In this document: piece after piece, positions 17,318 through 25,849 of the stretch
How positions within the stretch are numbered: the first letter of the stretch is position 1
How the letters are laid out: each line of letters begins with the position of its first letter
Source: Streptomyces seoulensis
GTDB lineage: Bacteria > Actinomycetota > Actinomycetes > Streptomycetales > Streptomycetaceae
DNA: 64,000 nucleotides
Direction: 5' to 3'
NCBI GenBank assembly: GCA_013364255.1
Contig: CP054936.1
Location: 2,324,853 to 2,388,852, forward strand
Notes under the pieces: generated by a model
Databases searched by the model: none
What the model saw: the letters and a program-made list of their open reading frames with translations, nothing else
Told to the model about the DNA's origin: nothing
Translations under genes and position numbers: made by a program

Positions 17318-19734
17318 GCGCCAAAGCCGTCGGGTTCGGCGCCCTCGCCGGCCGCGTGGCGGGGCGCCGGCAGGTCCGGGCGCAGCCGGGCCAGGAGCCG
17401 CCCGCGTTCCTCGGCGAAGGCCGGGTCGGCCCGGTAGTCGGAGTGGCCGAGGATCGGGGCGGGCAGCGGGTGCGCCGCGTCGCGGCCGTAGGCGAGCGGG
17501 TCCTTCAGCGGGGCGCGGTCCACTTCGTCGTCGTGGTCCGCCTCGGACGGCGCGCCGGGGGTGCGGCCGGCGGGGACGCGGACCGGGCCGCCGATGGGGT
17601 CGGTGAGCCGGTAGAGGTTGCGCCAGCAGTCCGCGTCGCGGTGCAGGGCGGTCAGGGCCGTGGGTCCGAAGTGGGCCGGGAACCAGCGGCCGTAGAGGCG
17701 TTCGAGCGGGCAGCCGTAGGTCAGCAGCGCGACGCGCCGGCGCACCTCGGCGGGCAGCTGCCAGACCGCCGCGGCGGCCAGCACGCTGCCCTGAGAGTGG
17801 CCGGACAGGACGAGCCGGCCGCCGGTCGCGCCGGTCCAGGTGGCCATCCGCCAGGTGAGGTCGGGCACCGCGCGTTCGGCGTAGCAGGGCGGGGCGAAGG
17901 GGTGGGCGGCGCGCGGCCAGAAGGTGCCGACGTCCCACAGGATGCCGATGGTGCGCCGGGCCGAGGCGTCCTTGTAGGCGCGCCTGCCCCAGGTGACGAA
18001 CAGTATGAAGCCGAGGCCGACCAGCCAGGAGCCCAGCGCCTGCGCGGTGTCGGCCGCGCCGGCCACGAAGGGCGGCGTCCCCTCGGCGGCCCGCGCGGGG
18101 GTGGTGTGGAGGCCGAGGCCGCCGACGAGGGCGACGGCGCCCAGCAGCAGGGTGACGGCGCAGGTGAGGCCGACCACGCGGGGCGCCTGGTCGGTGAGGG
18201 TCGCCAGGGCGCGGACGCGGGCGATGCGGTGGGTGCGCGCGGGGTCCGGCGGGTCGTGCGGGTAGTCCCGCGCCACGGCGGGTTCCCCGGCGCGGGCCAG
18301 CCGGCGGGCGCGCAGGGCGAGCCGGACGCCGAGCACGAGCAGGACGACGAGCAGCGGCGGGATCACGGACGCCTGCCAGGTGAGCAGGACCGGCGGGCCC
18401 GGCATCGACGTCCCGTCGCCGTCCAGCCAGTCGGCGACCCGCTGGGCGACTCCGCCGGTCATCACCCCGCCGAGGGCGCAGGCCAGCAGGGCGACCGCCG
18501 GGCCGCCGAGGCCGCGCAGGACGGCCCGGGGGTCGGGCCGGGTGCGGTGCAGGGCCAGAGCCACGCAGCTCAGGACGATCACCAGGAGGCCCTGGGCCAG
18601 GGTGACCCCGCCGAAGGCGGCGTCACCGGCGAGCCGGCCCGTGGAGTGCCAGGCGGGGCGTGACCAGCCGGCGTACAGGGCGGCGCACACGAGCAGCAGG
18701 AGCGCGCCGAGCGGCAGCCCGCGCACGAGGTGGCGGTCCAGCCGCCGGTCGACGCGTTGCTCGCTGCGGCCCCGGCCGGCGACCACGCCCACCACGGCGG
18801 CCGCGGCGGCGATCAGCGCGGCGTTGAGCAGCCAGCCGAGGAGGTCGAGCAGCGCGGGGCCGCCGGGCCTGCGGTCGAAGCGGGCGGCCGGGGCGGCGAG
18901 CGCGGCGGCCACGGTGAGCAGGCCGACGGCGGTGTGCGCGGCGCGCAGCCGGGCCACCAGACGGCGGCCGTACCAGAAGCCGGGCCGGCTCAGGGCGCCG
19001 TCGGAGCCGCCGCCCTCCCCCGCGGGCTCCGTCTCCGGGTCGCGGCGCAGGGGCTGCTGGGACTCGTAGGCGCTCCAGGTGCGGTGGGAGAGGTACCACA
19101 GCAGGCCGGTGAGGGCGGCGGGGATCACGGCGGCGAGGGCGAGCCGGCGGCCGGGCGGACTCCACCAGCCGGCGCCGGGCGCCAGGAAGCCCAGCCAGGA
19201 GTGGCGGGCGGCGCACGCGCGGGTGCCCGCGCACTGCCAGGCGGCGAGGTCCAGCGCGACCTCGCAGGCGGCGGCGACGAACAGCACCGTGAGGGTCAGG
19301 CCGGTCAGTCTGACCAGCAGTCCGTACAGGCGCACGGTGCGGGTCCGGCCGTGCGCGGTGGGGCGCATCCAGTGGGCGAGGTTGACGACCATGAACGGCA
19401 GCAGCAACAGCCACAGGGCCCGGCTGCCGTCGCCGGAGGTGAGGTTGCACCAGACGTAGGCCTCGGGCACCGGCCCGTCGCGCTCGGGGCGGGACTCGGC
19501 GTGCACGTCGGCGGCGCGCCGGTAGAGGGCCGCGGTGTCGTCCCCGGAGACCCGGACCGTGTGCGGATCGTCCAGCATCTCCTGGGGTGTGGTGCCGCCG
19601 ACTCCGTGCACCAGGAGTTCCAGGGCGGGCCGCCCGGCCGCCGGGGCCGGTGTCCGCGGTCCGGGCGCCGTCCCCTGTGCCGTGTGTCGTTCTGCCGACC
19701 GGTCCGCCGTCGGACGCCGCTGTGCGCTTTCCAC
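17287..19734 (-). CDS. Large membrane-embedded alpha/beta hydrolase (lipase-like)
   Basis: 815 residues. The N-terminus carries a lipase-type oxyanion strand, [13 protein letters not shown] (about 36-48). Then follow about ten membrane helices in several groups up to residue about 590. The nucleophile elbow LSGHSQGSV appears only near residue 641. The fold is therefore split by a 550-600-residue membrane insertion. The acid and histidine are probably in the C-terminal part, with [11 protein letters not shown] a candidate for the histidine. It may act on a lipid or ester at the membrane; substrate unknown. GTG 19734 is chosen because AGGGGGG lies eight bases ahead. The coding end overlaps the AAA+ fusion gene. 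Confidence 0.75.
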   Translation of the reverse strand: MESAQRRPTADRSAERHTAQGTAPGPRTPAPAAGRPALELLVHGVGGTTPQEMLDDPHTVRVSGDDTAALYRRAADVHAESRPERDGPVPEAYVWCNLTSGDGSRALWLLLLPFMVVNLAHWMRPTAHGRTRTVRLYGLLVRLTGLTLTVLFVAAACEVALDLAAWQCAGTRACAARHSWLGFLAPGAGWWSPPGRRLALAAVIPAALTGLLWYLSHRTWSAYESQQPLRRDPETEPAGEGGGSDGALSRPGFWYGRRLVARLRAAHTAVGLLTVAAALAAPAARFDRRPGGPALLDLLGWLLNAALIAAAAAVVGVVAGRGRSEQRVDRRLDRHLVRGLPLGALLLLVCAALYAGWSRPAWHSTGRLAGDAAFGGVTLAQGLLVIVLSCVALALHRTRPDPRAVLRGLGGPAVALLACALGGVMTGGVAQRVADWLDGDGTSMPGPPVLLTWQASVIPPLLVVLLVLGVRLALRARRLARAGEPAVARDYPHDPPDPARTHRIARVRALATLTDQAPRVVGLTCAVTLLLGAVALVGGLGLHTTPARAAEGTPPFVAGAADTAQALGSWLVGLGFILFVTWGRRAYKDASARRTIGILWDVGTFWPRAAHPFAPPCYAERAVPDLTWRMATWTGATGGRLVLSGHSQGSVLAAAAVWQLPAEVRRRVALLTYGCPLERLYGRWFPAHFGPTALTALHRDADCWRNLYRLTDPIGGPVRVPAGRTPGAPSEADHDDEVDRAPLKDPLAYGRDAAHPLPAPILGHSDYRADPAFAEERGRLLARLRPDLPAPRHAAGEGAEPDGFGAQGNAGRSSG

Positions 19735-20037
19735 CGCCCGCACCCCCCTGGCCGTGCCGTCGCCAGTGTCCTGGCGGGGACAGGATGTCCGGTGGCGGCG
19801 CGCGCCACACACGCCGTCCCGGGTTTGCGCCCGATCCGGTGACGGCCGCCGCGCGCCGGGCGTGTCGCGGGGCGGCGCGACGGTCGGCGGGTGCGTGTCG
19901 GGGCGGGCGATGGCGCGGCGTGCGACGCCCCGTGAAAGGATGGGCCGCCCGCATGACGGCACGCGTGACGAGCCCTTCGTCGCAGCGGTCGCGCCGGGCG
20001 TGTCGGACGGCTTGAGGCGAGAGGAACCGGAGCACAC
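19735..20037. other. Divergent intergenic region between the membrane hydrolase and the DeoR-type regulator
   Basis: Gene-free, G+C-rich. The start region of the regulator has a GAGAGGA ribosome site near 20020. I find no convincing -10/-35 pair or palindrome in it. Confidence 0.3.
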
Positions 20038-20865
20038 GTGAGTGAGAATCAGAACCTCCTCGCGGAGCAGCGCCGCTCCCTGATCCTGGACGAGGTCCGG
20101 CGCCGCGGCGGTGTCCGGGTCAACGAGCTGACGCGCAAGCTCGGCGTGTCGGACATGACCGTCCGCCGCGACCTGGACGCGCTGGCCCGTCAGGGCATGC
20201 TGGAGAAGGTGCACGGCGGCGCGGTCCCGGTCGTGGAGGCCAGCACGCACGAGCCGGGCTTCGAGGCCAAGTCGGGCCTTGAGCTGTCGGCCAAGGAGGA
20301 CATCGCGCGGGCGGCGGCGCAGTTGGTCGCGCCGGGCTCGGCGATCGCGCTGTCGGGCGGTACGACGACGTACGCGCTGGCCCATCATCTGGTGGACGTG
20401 CCGGATCTGACGGTGGTCACCAACTCGGTGCGGGTGGCGGACGTCTTCCACACGGCGCAGCGCGCCTCCGGTCAGCGGCAGGGTTCGGCGACGGTGGTGC
20501 TGACCGGCGGGGTGCGCACCCCGTCCGACTCGCTGGTGGGTCCGGTGGCGGACCAGGCGATCGCCGCGCTCCACTTCGACGTGCTGTTCCTGGGCGTGCA
20601 CGGGATATCGGCCGAGGCCGGGCTCTCGACGCCGAACCTGGCGGAGGCCGAGACCAACCGGCGCCTCGTGCAGTCCGCGCGGCGGGTCGTGGTGGTCGCC
20701 GACCACACCAAGTGGGGTGTGGTGGGGCTGAGTTCCTTCGCGGCGCTGGAGCGGATCGACACCCTGGTCACGGACGCGGGACTGCCGCCGGAGGCGCGCG
20801 CCGAGATCTCCGAGCACCTGCGGCTCGTGGTGGCCGGGGAGCCGGCGGAGATCGCCGACATCTGA
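20038..20865 (+). CDS. DeoR/GlpR-family transcriptional regulator
   Basis: 275 residues. The N-terminal winged helix-turn-helix (EQRRSLILDEVRRRGGVRVNELTRKLGVSDMTVRRDLDALARQG) has the DeoR signature. The C-terminal sugar-phosphate sensor domain follows, with ALSGGTTTYALAHHL, LTGGVRTPSDSLVG and the FLGVHGIS motif. The family usually represses sugar-phosphate metabolism genes and responds to a phosphorylated sugar. GTG 20038 follows a GAGAGGA ribosome site. It has no sugar gene next to it: the hydrolase is divergent and the PLP enzyme converges. Its targets are therefore probably elsewhere. A second DeoR regulator lies at 30968. Confidence 0.88.
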   Translation: MSENQNLLAEQRRSLILDEVRRRGGVRVNELTRKLGVSDMTVRRDLDALARQGMLEKVHGGAVPVVEASTHEPGFEAKSGLELSAKEDIARAAAQLVAPGSAIALSGGTTTYALAHHLVDVPDLTVVTNSVRVADVFHTAQRASGQRQGSATVVLTGGVRTPSDSLVGPVADQAIAALHFDVLFLGVHGISAEAGLSTPNLAEAETNRRLVQSARRVVVVADHTKWGVVGLSSFAALERIDTLVTDAGLPPEARAEISEHLRLVVAGEPAEIADI

Positions 20866-20943
20866 GCGGCCGTCGGCCGCGGTCGCGGTGTCCCGCGGCT
20901 CGCGGCGCGCGGGCGCCCGACGGCGAGCGGTGCGGCGCGGGAT

Positions 20944-22068
20944 TCAGGACGGCCAGGCGCCGGTCGCCAGGAAGGCGTCGATCGTCGCCGTGTACGGCGC
21001 GCTGTCCAGGCCCTGTTCGGCCAGCCACGCGTCGGAGTAGTACTTGTCGAGGTAGCGGTCCCCGGGGTCGCACAGCAGGGTCACCACGCTGCCCCGGCGG
21101 CCCTGCGCCACCATCTCCGCGACGATCTTCAGCGCGCTCCACAGACCGGTGCCGGTGGAGCCGCCCGCCTTGCGGCCGATGGCCCGCTCCAGGGCGCGGA
21201 CGGCGGCGACGGCGGCCGCGTCGGGCACCTTCATCATCCGGTCGATCGCACCGGGCACGAAGCTCGGTTCCATGCGCGGCCGGCCGATGCCCTCGATGCG
21301 CGAGCCGCTGTCGCAGGTGACATCGGGGTCGCCGGTGGTCCAGCCGTCGAAGAAACAGGAGTTGTCCGGGTCGGCGACGCAGAGGCGGGTGTCGTACTGC
21401 ATGTAGTGGACGTAGCGCGCGAGGGTCGCCGAGGTGCCTCCGGTGCCCGCGGTGGCGACGATCCACGCCGGTTCGGGGAAGCGCTCCAGTTCCAGCTGGC
21501 GGAAGATGGACTCGGCGATGTTGTTGTTGCCGCGCCAGTCGGTGGCCCGCTCGGCATAGGTGAACTGGTCCATGTAGTGGCCGCCGGTCTCCACCGCGAG
21601 CCGCGCGGAGGCCTCGTACATGGTGCGCGGGTCGTCCACGAAGTGGCAGCGGCCGCCATGGAACTCGATCAGACGGCACTTCTCGGCGCTGGTCGTGCGC
21701 GGCATCACCGCGATGAACGGCACCCCGATCAGCTTGGCGAAGTACGCCTCGGAGACCGCCGTCGAGCCGCTGGACGCCTCGATCACCGGGCGGCCCGGCC
21801 GGATCCAGCCGTTGCACAGGCCGTACAGGAACAGCGAGCGCGCCAGCCGGTGCTTGAGGCTGCCGGTCGGGTGGGTCGACTCGTCCTTCAGATAGAGGTC
21901 GATGCCCCACCGCTCGGGCAGCGGGAAGCGCAGCAGGTGGGTGTCGGCCGAGCGGTTGGCGTCGGCCTGGACCTTGCGGACGGCCTCTTTGAGCCAGTCG
22001 CGGTAGCCGGTGTCGCTGCGGTCGACGTCGAGGGTGTCGCCGGTCCGGCGCTGCTCGGTGGTGCTCAC
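20944..22068 (-). CDS. Cds1-like PLP-dependent cysteine desulfhydrase/cysteine synthase family enzyme
   Basis: 374 residues. The lysine that holds pyridoxal phosphate is Lys72 in [12 protein letters not shown]. The [18 protein letters not shown] loop and the glycine-rich [15 protein letters not shown] phosphate-binding loop complete a fold-type II PLP enzyme. The arrangement [17 protein letters not shown]...[12 protein letters not shown] is that of the mycobacterial Cds1 family, which releases sulfide and pyruvate from cysteine. GTG 22068 has AGGAG eight bases ahead. Plain cysteine synthase is the main alternative, but the Asn-Asn-Asn and Cys-rich region is more Cds1-like. It converges with the DeoR gene. 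Confidence 0.85.
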   Translation of the reverse strand: MSTTEQRRTGDTLDVDRSDTGYRDWLKEAVRKVQADANRSADTHLLRFPLPERWGIDLYLKDESTHPTGSLKHRLARSLFLYGLCNGWIRPGRPVIEASSGSTAVSEAYFAKLIGVPFIAVMPRTTSAEKCRLIEFHGGRCHFVDDPRTMYEASARLAVETGGHYMDQFTYAERATDWRGNNNIAESIFRQLELERFPEPAWIVATAGTGGTSATLARYVHYMQYDTRLCVADPDNSCFFDGWTTGDPDVTCDSGSRIEGIGRPRMEPSFVPGAIDRMMKVPDAAAVAAVRALERAIGRKAGGSTGTGLWSALKIVAEMVAQGRRGSVVTLLCDPGDRYLDKYYSDAWLAEQGLDSAPYTATIDAFLATGAWPS

Positions 22069-22437
22069 GGCGGGACTCCTTACGCTGGGCGCCGACGGCG
22101 TGTCGCGCGGCCGGACGCCACCGATGATAGACACCTTCCGCACGCTTCTCACCTGCATAAACGTCACTTTGAGCGGCCCAAAGGCAGACCTGGGGCGGGA
22201 CTCGCCAGAGCGCGTACGGGGCGCATTCGCCGCATCGTCGGGGGCGCGTTCGCCGGAGTGCTCCGGGCGCCGGCCGGGAGCCCCCGACGTGTACTGGTGC
22301 TGCGCGCGGAAGGGGGGCAGACTGCACGGCGCGGGACGCAGAGCCGTACGGGGCGCCAAAGGTGCCGTGCGGGCGGTGTGGCCCGTGGACCGGGCCGGGC
22401 AGGGAGCCGGCGGCACGTGCGAGGGGGCGGGCGAGGA
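22069..22437. other. Gene-free stretch upstream of the Cds1-like gene
   Basis: No supported gene. Near 22120-22185 the sequence is less G+C-rich and probably holds the promoter for the leftward PLP enzyme gene. A short inverted repeat CTTTG-AGCGGCC-CAAAG is at 22167-22183. Nothing else stands out. Confidence 0.35.
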
Positions 22438-22761
22438 ATGGCGGAACCGGAGTTCACGGCCACGGGCGTGCGGATCGACAGGCGACTGCGCTCCCTCACC
22501 CGGGCCGGACGGGTCCGGATCGGCGACGGCAGGCTCGAACTGCTCACCAGTCAGGGCTGTGTGATCGACAGCGCGCCGGTGAGCGCGGTGCGCGCGTCCA
22601 GGCCGTGGCTCGGCCCGGACGACCGGGCGCGCGCCGACCTCGGTGGCACCCGGTACCTGCTGACCCTGAGCGACCGCGACCCGGCGCCCGGCGAGCCGGG
22701 TCCGCCCGCGGCGCGCCGGTTCATCGAGATCGTCCGCGAGGCGGCGGGGCGCGGCGGCTGA
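22438..22761 (+). CDS. Small conserved-looking protein of unknown function
   Basis: 107 residues, Arg-rich. It reads as a compact beta-rich domain ([54 protein letters not shown]). No catalytic motif, signal or membrane segment is visible. Coding bias is good. A GCGAGG purine stretch lies directly ahead of ATG 22438, and another (GAGGGGGCGG) about ten bases back. The RsbW-like gene follows 200 bases further in the same direction and may or may not share a transcript. Confidence 0.65.
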   Translation: MAEPEFTATGVRIDRRLRSLTRAGRVRIGDGRLELLTSQGCVIDSAPVSAVRASRPWLGPDDRARADLGGTRYLLTLSDRDPAPGEPGPPAARRFIEIVREAAGRGG

Positions 22762-22960
22762 GCCGTCGTCGCGAAGATGACGCGAAGTTGCGGTGCCGAA
22801 CCCCTTGCGTCACGCTGGTCTCACGTCACTCTGGGTTTACCGGCGATAACGCTGCGAACCAGCCCGCCGGCCACGACAGCAGGCGGCCATGTCACGCAGG
22901 CGCCCTGCTGCATCCGAAACGTCGTGTTCTTCCGGACCTCAACGTCGGGGAGTCGCAGCC

Positions 22961-23512
22961 GTGATCAGTCACCCCATCAGGCACTGCACGGTGGAGCTCC
23001 AAGCCCTGCCGTCGCGGATCGGCCAGGTCCGCAGAATCGTATCGGCGCACTTGCGCTACTGGCATCTGGATCCTCTGATAGACCGGGCCGCGCTCGGTGT
23101 GACGGAGTTGCTGACCAACGTCCACCAGCACGCCCGGCCCGACAAGTCGTGCACCGTCGAACTCGAGTTCCTGCTCGACCGGCTCACCGTCTCCGTACGC
23201 GACCACGATCCGCGTCTTCCCGTGGTGGAGGACATGGGCGACATCGCGCCGCTGGCCACCGAGGGCCGGGGACTGGCGATGGTGGCCGCGATGAGCGAGA
23301 GCTGGGGCGCGCGCCCGGACGGCGAGGAGGGCAAGGTGGTCTGGTTCACGCTGCCCGCCTCCGCCGCCCCGGTCGCCGTCACGGCGCCGTCCCGGGTACC
23401 GCGGCTGGCGGCCGGGGAGCAGCAGCCCGTACGCCGGTTCACCGAGGTGGAACCCGCGCTCGATGGCGCGCGGGCCACGCCCGTTCCCGTCCGCTCGCCC
23501 GTTCCCGGCTGA
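22961..23512 (+). CDS. RsbW-like ATP-binding protein (HATPase_c_2), probable anti-sigma/regulatory kinase
   Basis: 183 residues. The GHKL ATP-binding N-box is in ALGVTELLTNVHQHA (Glu49 and Asn53 contact the nucleotide and magnesium). The G-box is in TEGRGLAMVAAMSESWG. The GHKL core ends near residue 125 and is followed by a Pro/Arg-rich tail. Streptomycetes have many such orphan RsbW-like proteins controlling sigma or anti-anti-sigma factors by phosphorylation; no partner is in the window. GTG 22961 has GGGGAG ten bases ahead. The in-frame ATG at 22889 lacks a ribosome site and would add a low-complexity leader. Confidence 0.85.
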   Translation: MISHPIRHCTVELQALPSRIGQVRRIVSAHLRYWHLDPLIDRAALGVTELLTNVHQHARPDKSCTVELEFLLDRLTVSVRDHDPRLPVVEDMGDIAPLATEGRGLAMVAAMSESWGARPDGEEGKVVWFTLPASAAPVAVTAPSRVPRLAAGEQQPVRRFTEVEPALDGARATPVPVRSPVPG

Positions 23513-23531
23513 CCGGGACGAGCCCGAGTGA

Positions 23532-23565
23532 CGCCGCCACCGCCGGATTCCGGCCGGTGGCGGCG
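23532..23565 (+). terminator. Hairpin terminator after the RsbW-like gene
   Basis: CGCCGCCACC pairs with GGTGGCGGCG, and the interior GCCGG/CCGGC extends the stem around an ATT loop. It lies 20 bases after the stop. Confidence 0.65.
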
Positions 23566-23641
23566 CCGTTCCGCGCCCGCGCCCGTCCCATGCCATGACC
23601 GCCACAGGACGCCGCACTCCCCGCCCACAAGGACTCGACGT

Positions 23642-23663
23642 CTGTAACTACTAGTATGTACAG
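23642..23663. promoter_or_regulatory. 22-bp palindromic operator for the TetR regulator at 23672
   Basis: CTGTA-AC-TACTAGTA-TG-TACAG: 18 of 22 positions are symmetric. It contains TAGTAT (23652-23657), a good -10 candidate, so a bound repressor would block the promoter. It ends on the possible GTG start, which argues for the later ATG. It is the most A+T-rich spot in this neighbourhood. The bound protein is inferred to be the adjacent TetR. Confidence 0.75.
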
Positions 23664-23671
23664 TGATCGCC

Positions 23672-24244
23672 ATGAGGACGCAGGAGCGACTGATCGAGTC
23701 CGCCCGCGCACTGCTGTGGGAGCGCGGTTACGTGGGCACCAGCCCCAAGGCGATCCTGGAGCACGCGGGCGCCGGACAGGGCAGCATGTACCACCACTTC
23801 AAGGGGAAGTCCGACCTGGCGCTGACGGCCATCCGGCGCACCTGCGCCGAACTGCTGGGCACCGCCGAGGCACTGCTGTGCGGTCCGGGCACGCCTTACG
23901 AGCGCATCGAGGCGTACCTGCTGCGCGAGCGCGACGTGCTGCGCGGCTGTCCGGTCGGGCGGCTCACGATGGACCCGGAGATCATCGCCAGCGCCGAACT
24001 GCGCGCACCGGTCGACGAGACGCTCGACCGGCTCCGCGAACGCCTCGCCGGGACGGTCGAGGAGGGCAAGGAACTGGGTCAGTTCCCGCCCCATCTGGAC
24101 GGTGAGGAGATCGCGGCGACGGTCCTCGCCACCGTGCAGGGCGGCTATGTGCTGGCCCGGGCCTCCGGCTCCCCGGCGGCCTTCGACACCGGCGTGCGGG
24201 GACTGCTGTCGCTGCTGCGCTCCGACACGGATCAAGTGGCCTGA
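23672..24244 (+). CDS. TetR/AcrR-family transcriptional regulator
   Basis: 190 residues from ATG 23672; GTG 23663 is a possible earlier start but lies inside the operator palindrome. The helix-turn-helix is clear: ERLIESARALLWERGYVGTSPKAILEHAGAGQGSMYHHFKGKSDL. The C-terminal ligand domain includes LLRERDVLRGCPVGRL, a motif with Cys typical of the TetR_C family that controls oxidoreductase and DUF4865 genes. The palindrome just upstream implies autoregulation. The DUF4865 gene starts 22 bases downstream and the phosphotriesterase-like gene overlaps that one, so all three form one operon. The ligand is unknown. Confidence 0.88.
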   Translation: MRTQERLIESARALLWERGYVGTSPKAILEHAGAGQGSMYHHFKGKSDLALTAIRRTCAELLGTAEALLCGPGTPYERIEAYLLRERDVLRGCPVGRLTMDPEIIASAELRAPVDETLDRLRERLAGTVEEGKELGQFPPHLDGEEIAATVLATVQGGYVLARASGSPAAFDTGVRGLLSLLRSDTDQVA

Positions 24245-24266
24245 GGGCCAGGGGGGAAGCCGCGCC

Positions 24267-24851
24267 ATGCACGCGATGCAGTACGAGATGACCTTGCCCG
24301 CCGACTACGACATGCGGATCGTCCGCGACCGCGTCGAGCGGCTCGGGCACTTCCTGGACGACTGGGACGGACTCGGCGTCAAGGCCTACCTGATGCGCGA
24401 GCGCGGGGTGCACGGCTCGCCGGTCAACCAGTACGCGCCCTTCTACCTGTGGAACACGATGGAGGGCATGAACTCCTTCCTGTGGGGCGGTCCGTTCCAG
24501 GGGCTGGTGGACGACTTCGGCCGGCCCGTGGTGCGGCAGTGGTCGGGGGTGGCCTGCGAGGACGGCGGTCGCGCCGACTCGGCCGCCGTCCTCGCGGTGC
24601 GGCAGCGGGTGCCCGTGCCTGAGGGGGTGGTGCTCTCCGAGTTCATGGCGGAGGCGGTGCGCGAGACCGGGCGGCTGGCCGCACGGGACGGCGCGGTGCT
24701 CACGGCGACCGCGGTGGACACCGGCCGCTGGGAGCTGGTGCGCTTCTCGCTCTGGTCGCACGAGGCGCCGGACGCCGAGGGCGAGGTCTTCCGGGTCCTG
24801 CACCTGTCGGCGCCCGGACGCGAGACGCTGCCCCGGGGCCGGCAGTGGTGA
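24267..24851 (+). CDS. DUF4865 family protein
   Basis: 194 residues, no signal peptide or membrane segment. The opening MQYEMTLPADYDMRIVRDRV, the aromatic stretch QYAPFYLWNTMEGMNSFLWGGPFQ and RPVVRQWSGVA are the hallmark of DUF4865. The family is usually encoded beside a TetR regulator, as here. Its fold suggests an EthD- or monooxygenase-like dimeric alpha/beta barrel, but this is inference. ATG 24267 has an AGGGGGGAAG ribosome site; ATG 24276 is equally plausible as the true start. The stop overlaps the next start as GTGA. Confidence 0.82.
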   Translation: MHAMQYEMTLPADYDMRIVRDRVERLGHFLDDWDGLGVKAYLMRERGVHGSPVNQYAPFYLWNTMEGMNSFLWGGPFQGLVDDFGRPVVRQWSGVACEDGGRADSAAVLAVRQRVPVPEGVVLSEFMAEAVRETGRLAARDGAVLTATAVDTGRWELVRFSLWSHEAPDAEGEVFRVLHLSAPGRETLPRGRQW

Positions 24852-25756
24852 GCGCCGTCCGCACGGTGCTCGGCGACCTCCCGCCCGCCGAGCTGGGCGT
24901 CACCGACTCCCACGACCACCTCTTCTTCCGCAGCCCCCGGCTGCCCGGCCAGGAACTGGACGACGCGCGGGCCGCCGGCGCGGAACTGGCCGCGTTCCGC
25001 GCGGCCGGCGGGGCGGCCGTCGTCCAGTGGACGCCGTACGGGCTGGGCCGCCGGGCCGCCGACCTGCCGCCGCTGTCCCGGGCCACCGGGGTGCACGTGG
25101 TGTGCGCGACGGGCCTGCACCAGGACGTCCACTACGCCGAGGACGTCCTGGCCGCGCTGCGCGGCCGCCTCGCGGACGTGTTCGTCGCCGAACTCACCGA
25201 GGGCATCGGCGCCACCGGGGTCCGGGCCGGGCTCGTCAAGGTCGCCGGCGGCTTCCACGGCCTCGACGCGCACGCCCGCTGGACCATGACCGCCGCGGCC
25301 GAGGCCCATCACGCCACCGGCGCGCCCGTCGCCGTGCACCTGGAGATGGGCACGGCCGCGCTCGACGTGCTGGACCTGCTCTGCGGCGAACTGGAGGTGC
25401 CGCCGCACCGGGTGATCCTCGGCCATCTGAACCGCTTCCCCGATTCCGTGCTGCACCGCCAGGCGGCCGAGTCGGGCTGCTACCTGGCGTTCGACGGCCC
25501 CTCCCGCACCCATCACGCCACCGACTGGCGGATGCCCGACGCCGTGCGGGCGTTGGCCGAGGGAGGTTTCGGCGACCGCCTGCTGCTCGGCGGTGACACG
25601 GTGGTCGCCGCCGCCCGCTCGGTCGACGGCGGCCCCGGGATGCCGTATCTGCTGCGCCGCGTCCGCCCGCGGCTGGCGGCCGAACTGGGCGCGGGCCTGG
25701 TGGAGCAGGTCCTCACCGAGAACCCGGGCCGGGCCTTCGCCGTCGACTGGCGCTGA
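24848..25756 (+). CDS. Phosphotriesterase-family metal-dependent hydrolase
   Basis: 302 residues, amidohydrolase-type TIM barrel. Metal ligands are visible in order: His22 and His24 in TDSHDHLFF, a candidate carbamylated lysine in LVKVAGGF (about 137), His in VAVHLEMG (about 169), His in ILGHLNRF (about 196), and Asp in LLLGGDT (about 256). This is the ligand set of the phosphotriesterase/lactonase family. The start overlaps the DUF4865 stop (GTGA), so it is translationally coupled. The likely substrate is a lactone or phosphoester; the TetR control suggests induction by that compound. The GTG one codon earlier is also possible. Confidence 0.85.
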   Translation: MSAVRTVLGDLPPAELGVTDSHDHLFFRSPRLPGQELDDARAAGAELAAFRAAGGAAVVQWTPYGLGRRAADLPPLSRATGVHVVCATGLHQDVHYAEDVLAALRGRLADVFVAELTEGIGATGVRAGLVKVAGGFHGLDAHARWTMTAAAEAHHATGAPVAVHLEMGTAALDVLDLLCGELEVPPHRVILGHLNRFPDSVLHRQAAESGCYLAFDGPSRTHHATDWRMPDAVRALAEGGFGDRLLLGGDTVVAAARSVDGGPGMPYLLRRVRPRLAAELGAGLVEQVLTENPGRAFAVDWR

Positions 25757-25783
25757 GCACCGGGGCCTCATCCGGACGGATCA

Positions 25784-25838
25784 CGCCGGCCCCGCGCCCG
25801 ACCGTCCCCCGGGGGTTCCGTCGGGCGCGGGGCCGGCG
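25784..25838. terminator. Long bidirectional hairpin terminator
   Basis: Between two converging genes. The arms GCCGGCCCCGCGCCCGAC (25785-25802) and GTCGGGCGCGGGGCCGGC (25820-25837) are a perfect 18-bp inverted repeat, extended by one more pair. The loop carries a further CCCCCGGGGG. It can serve both the phosphotriesterase operon and the ROK regulator gene. Confidence 0.85.
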
Positions 25839-25849
25839 CACGCGTGAGG

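Noticed and set aside
15349..18663. Plus-strand open frame of 1104 codons
   Set aside because: It is a shifted frame of the AAA+ gene that continues antisense through the hydrolase; Arg/Gly/Pro-rich and without a start context.
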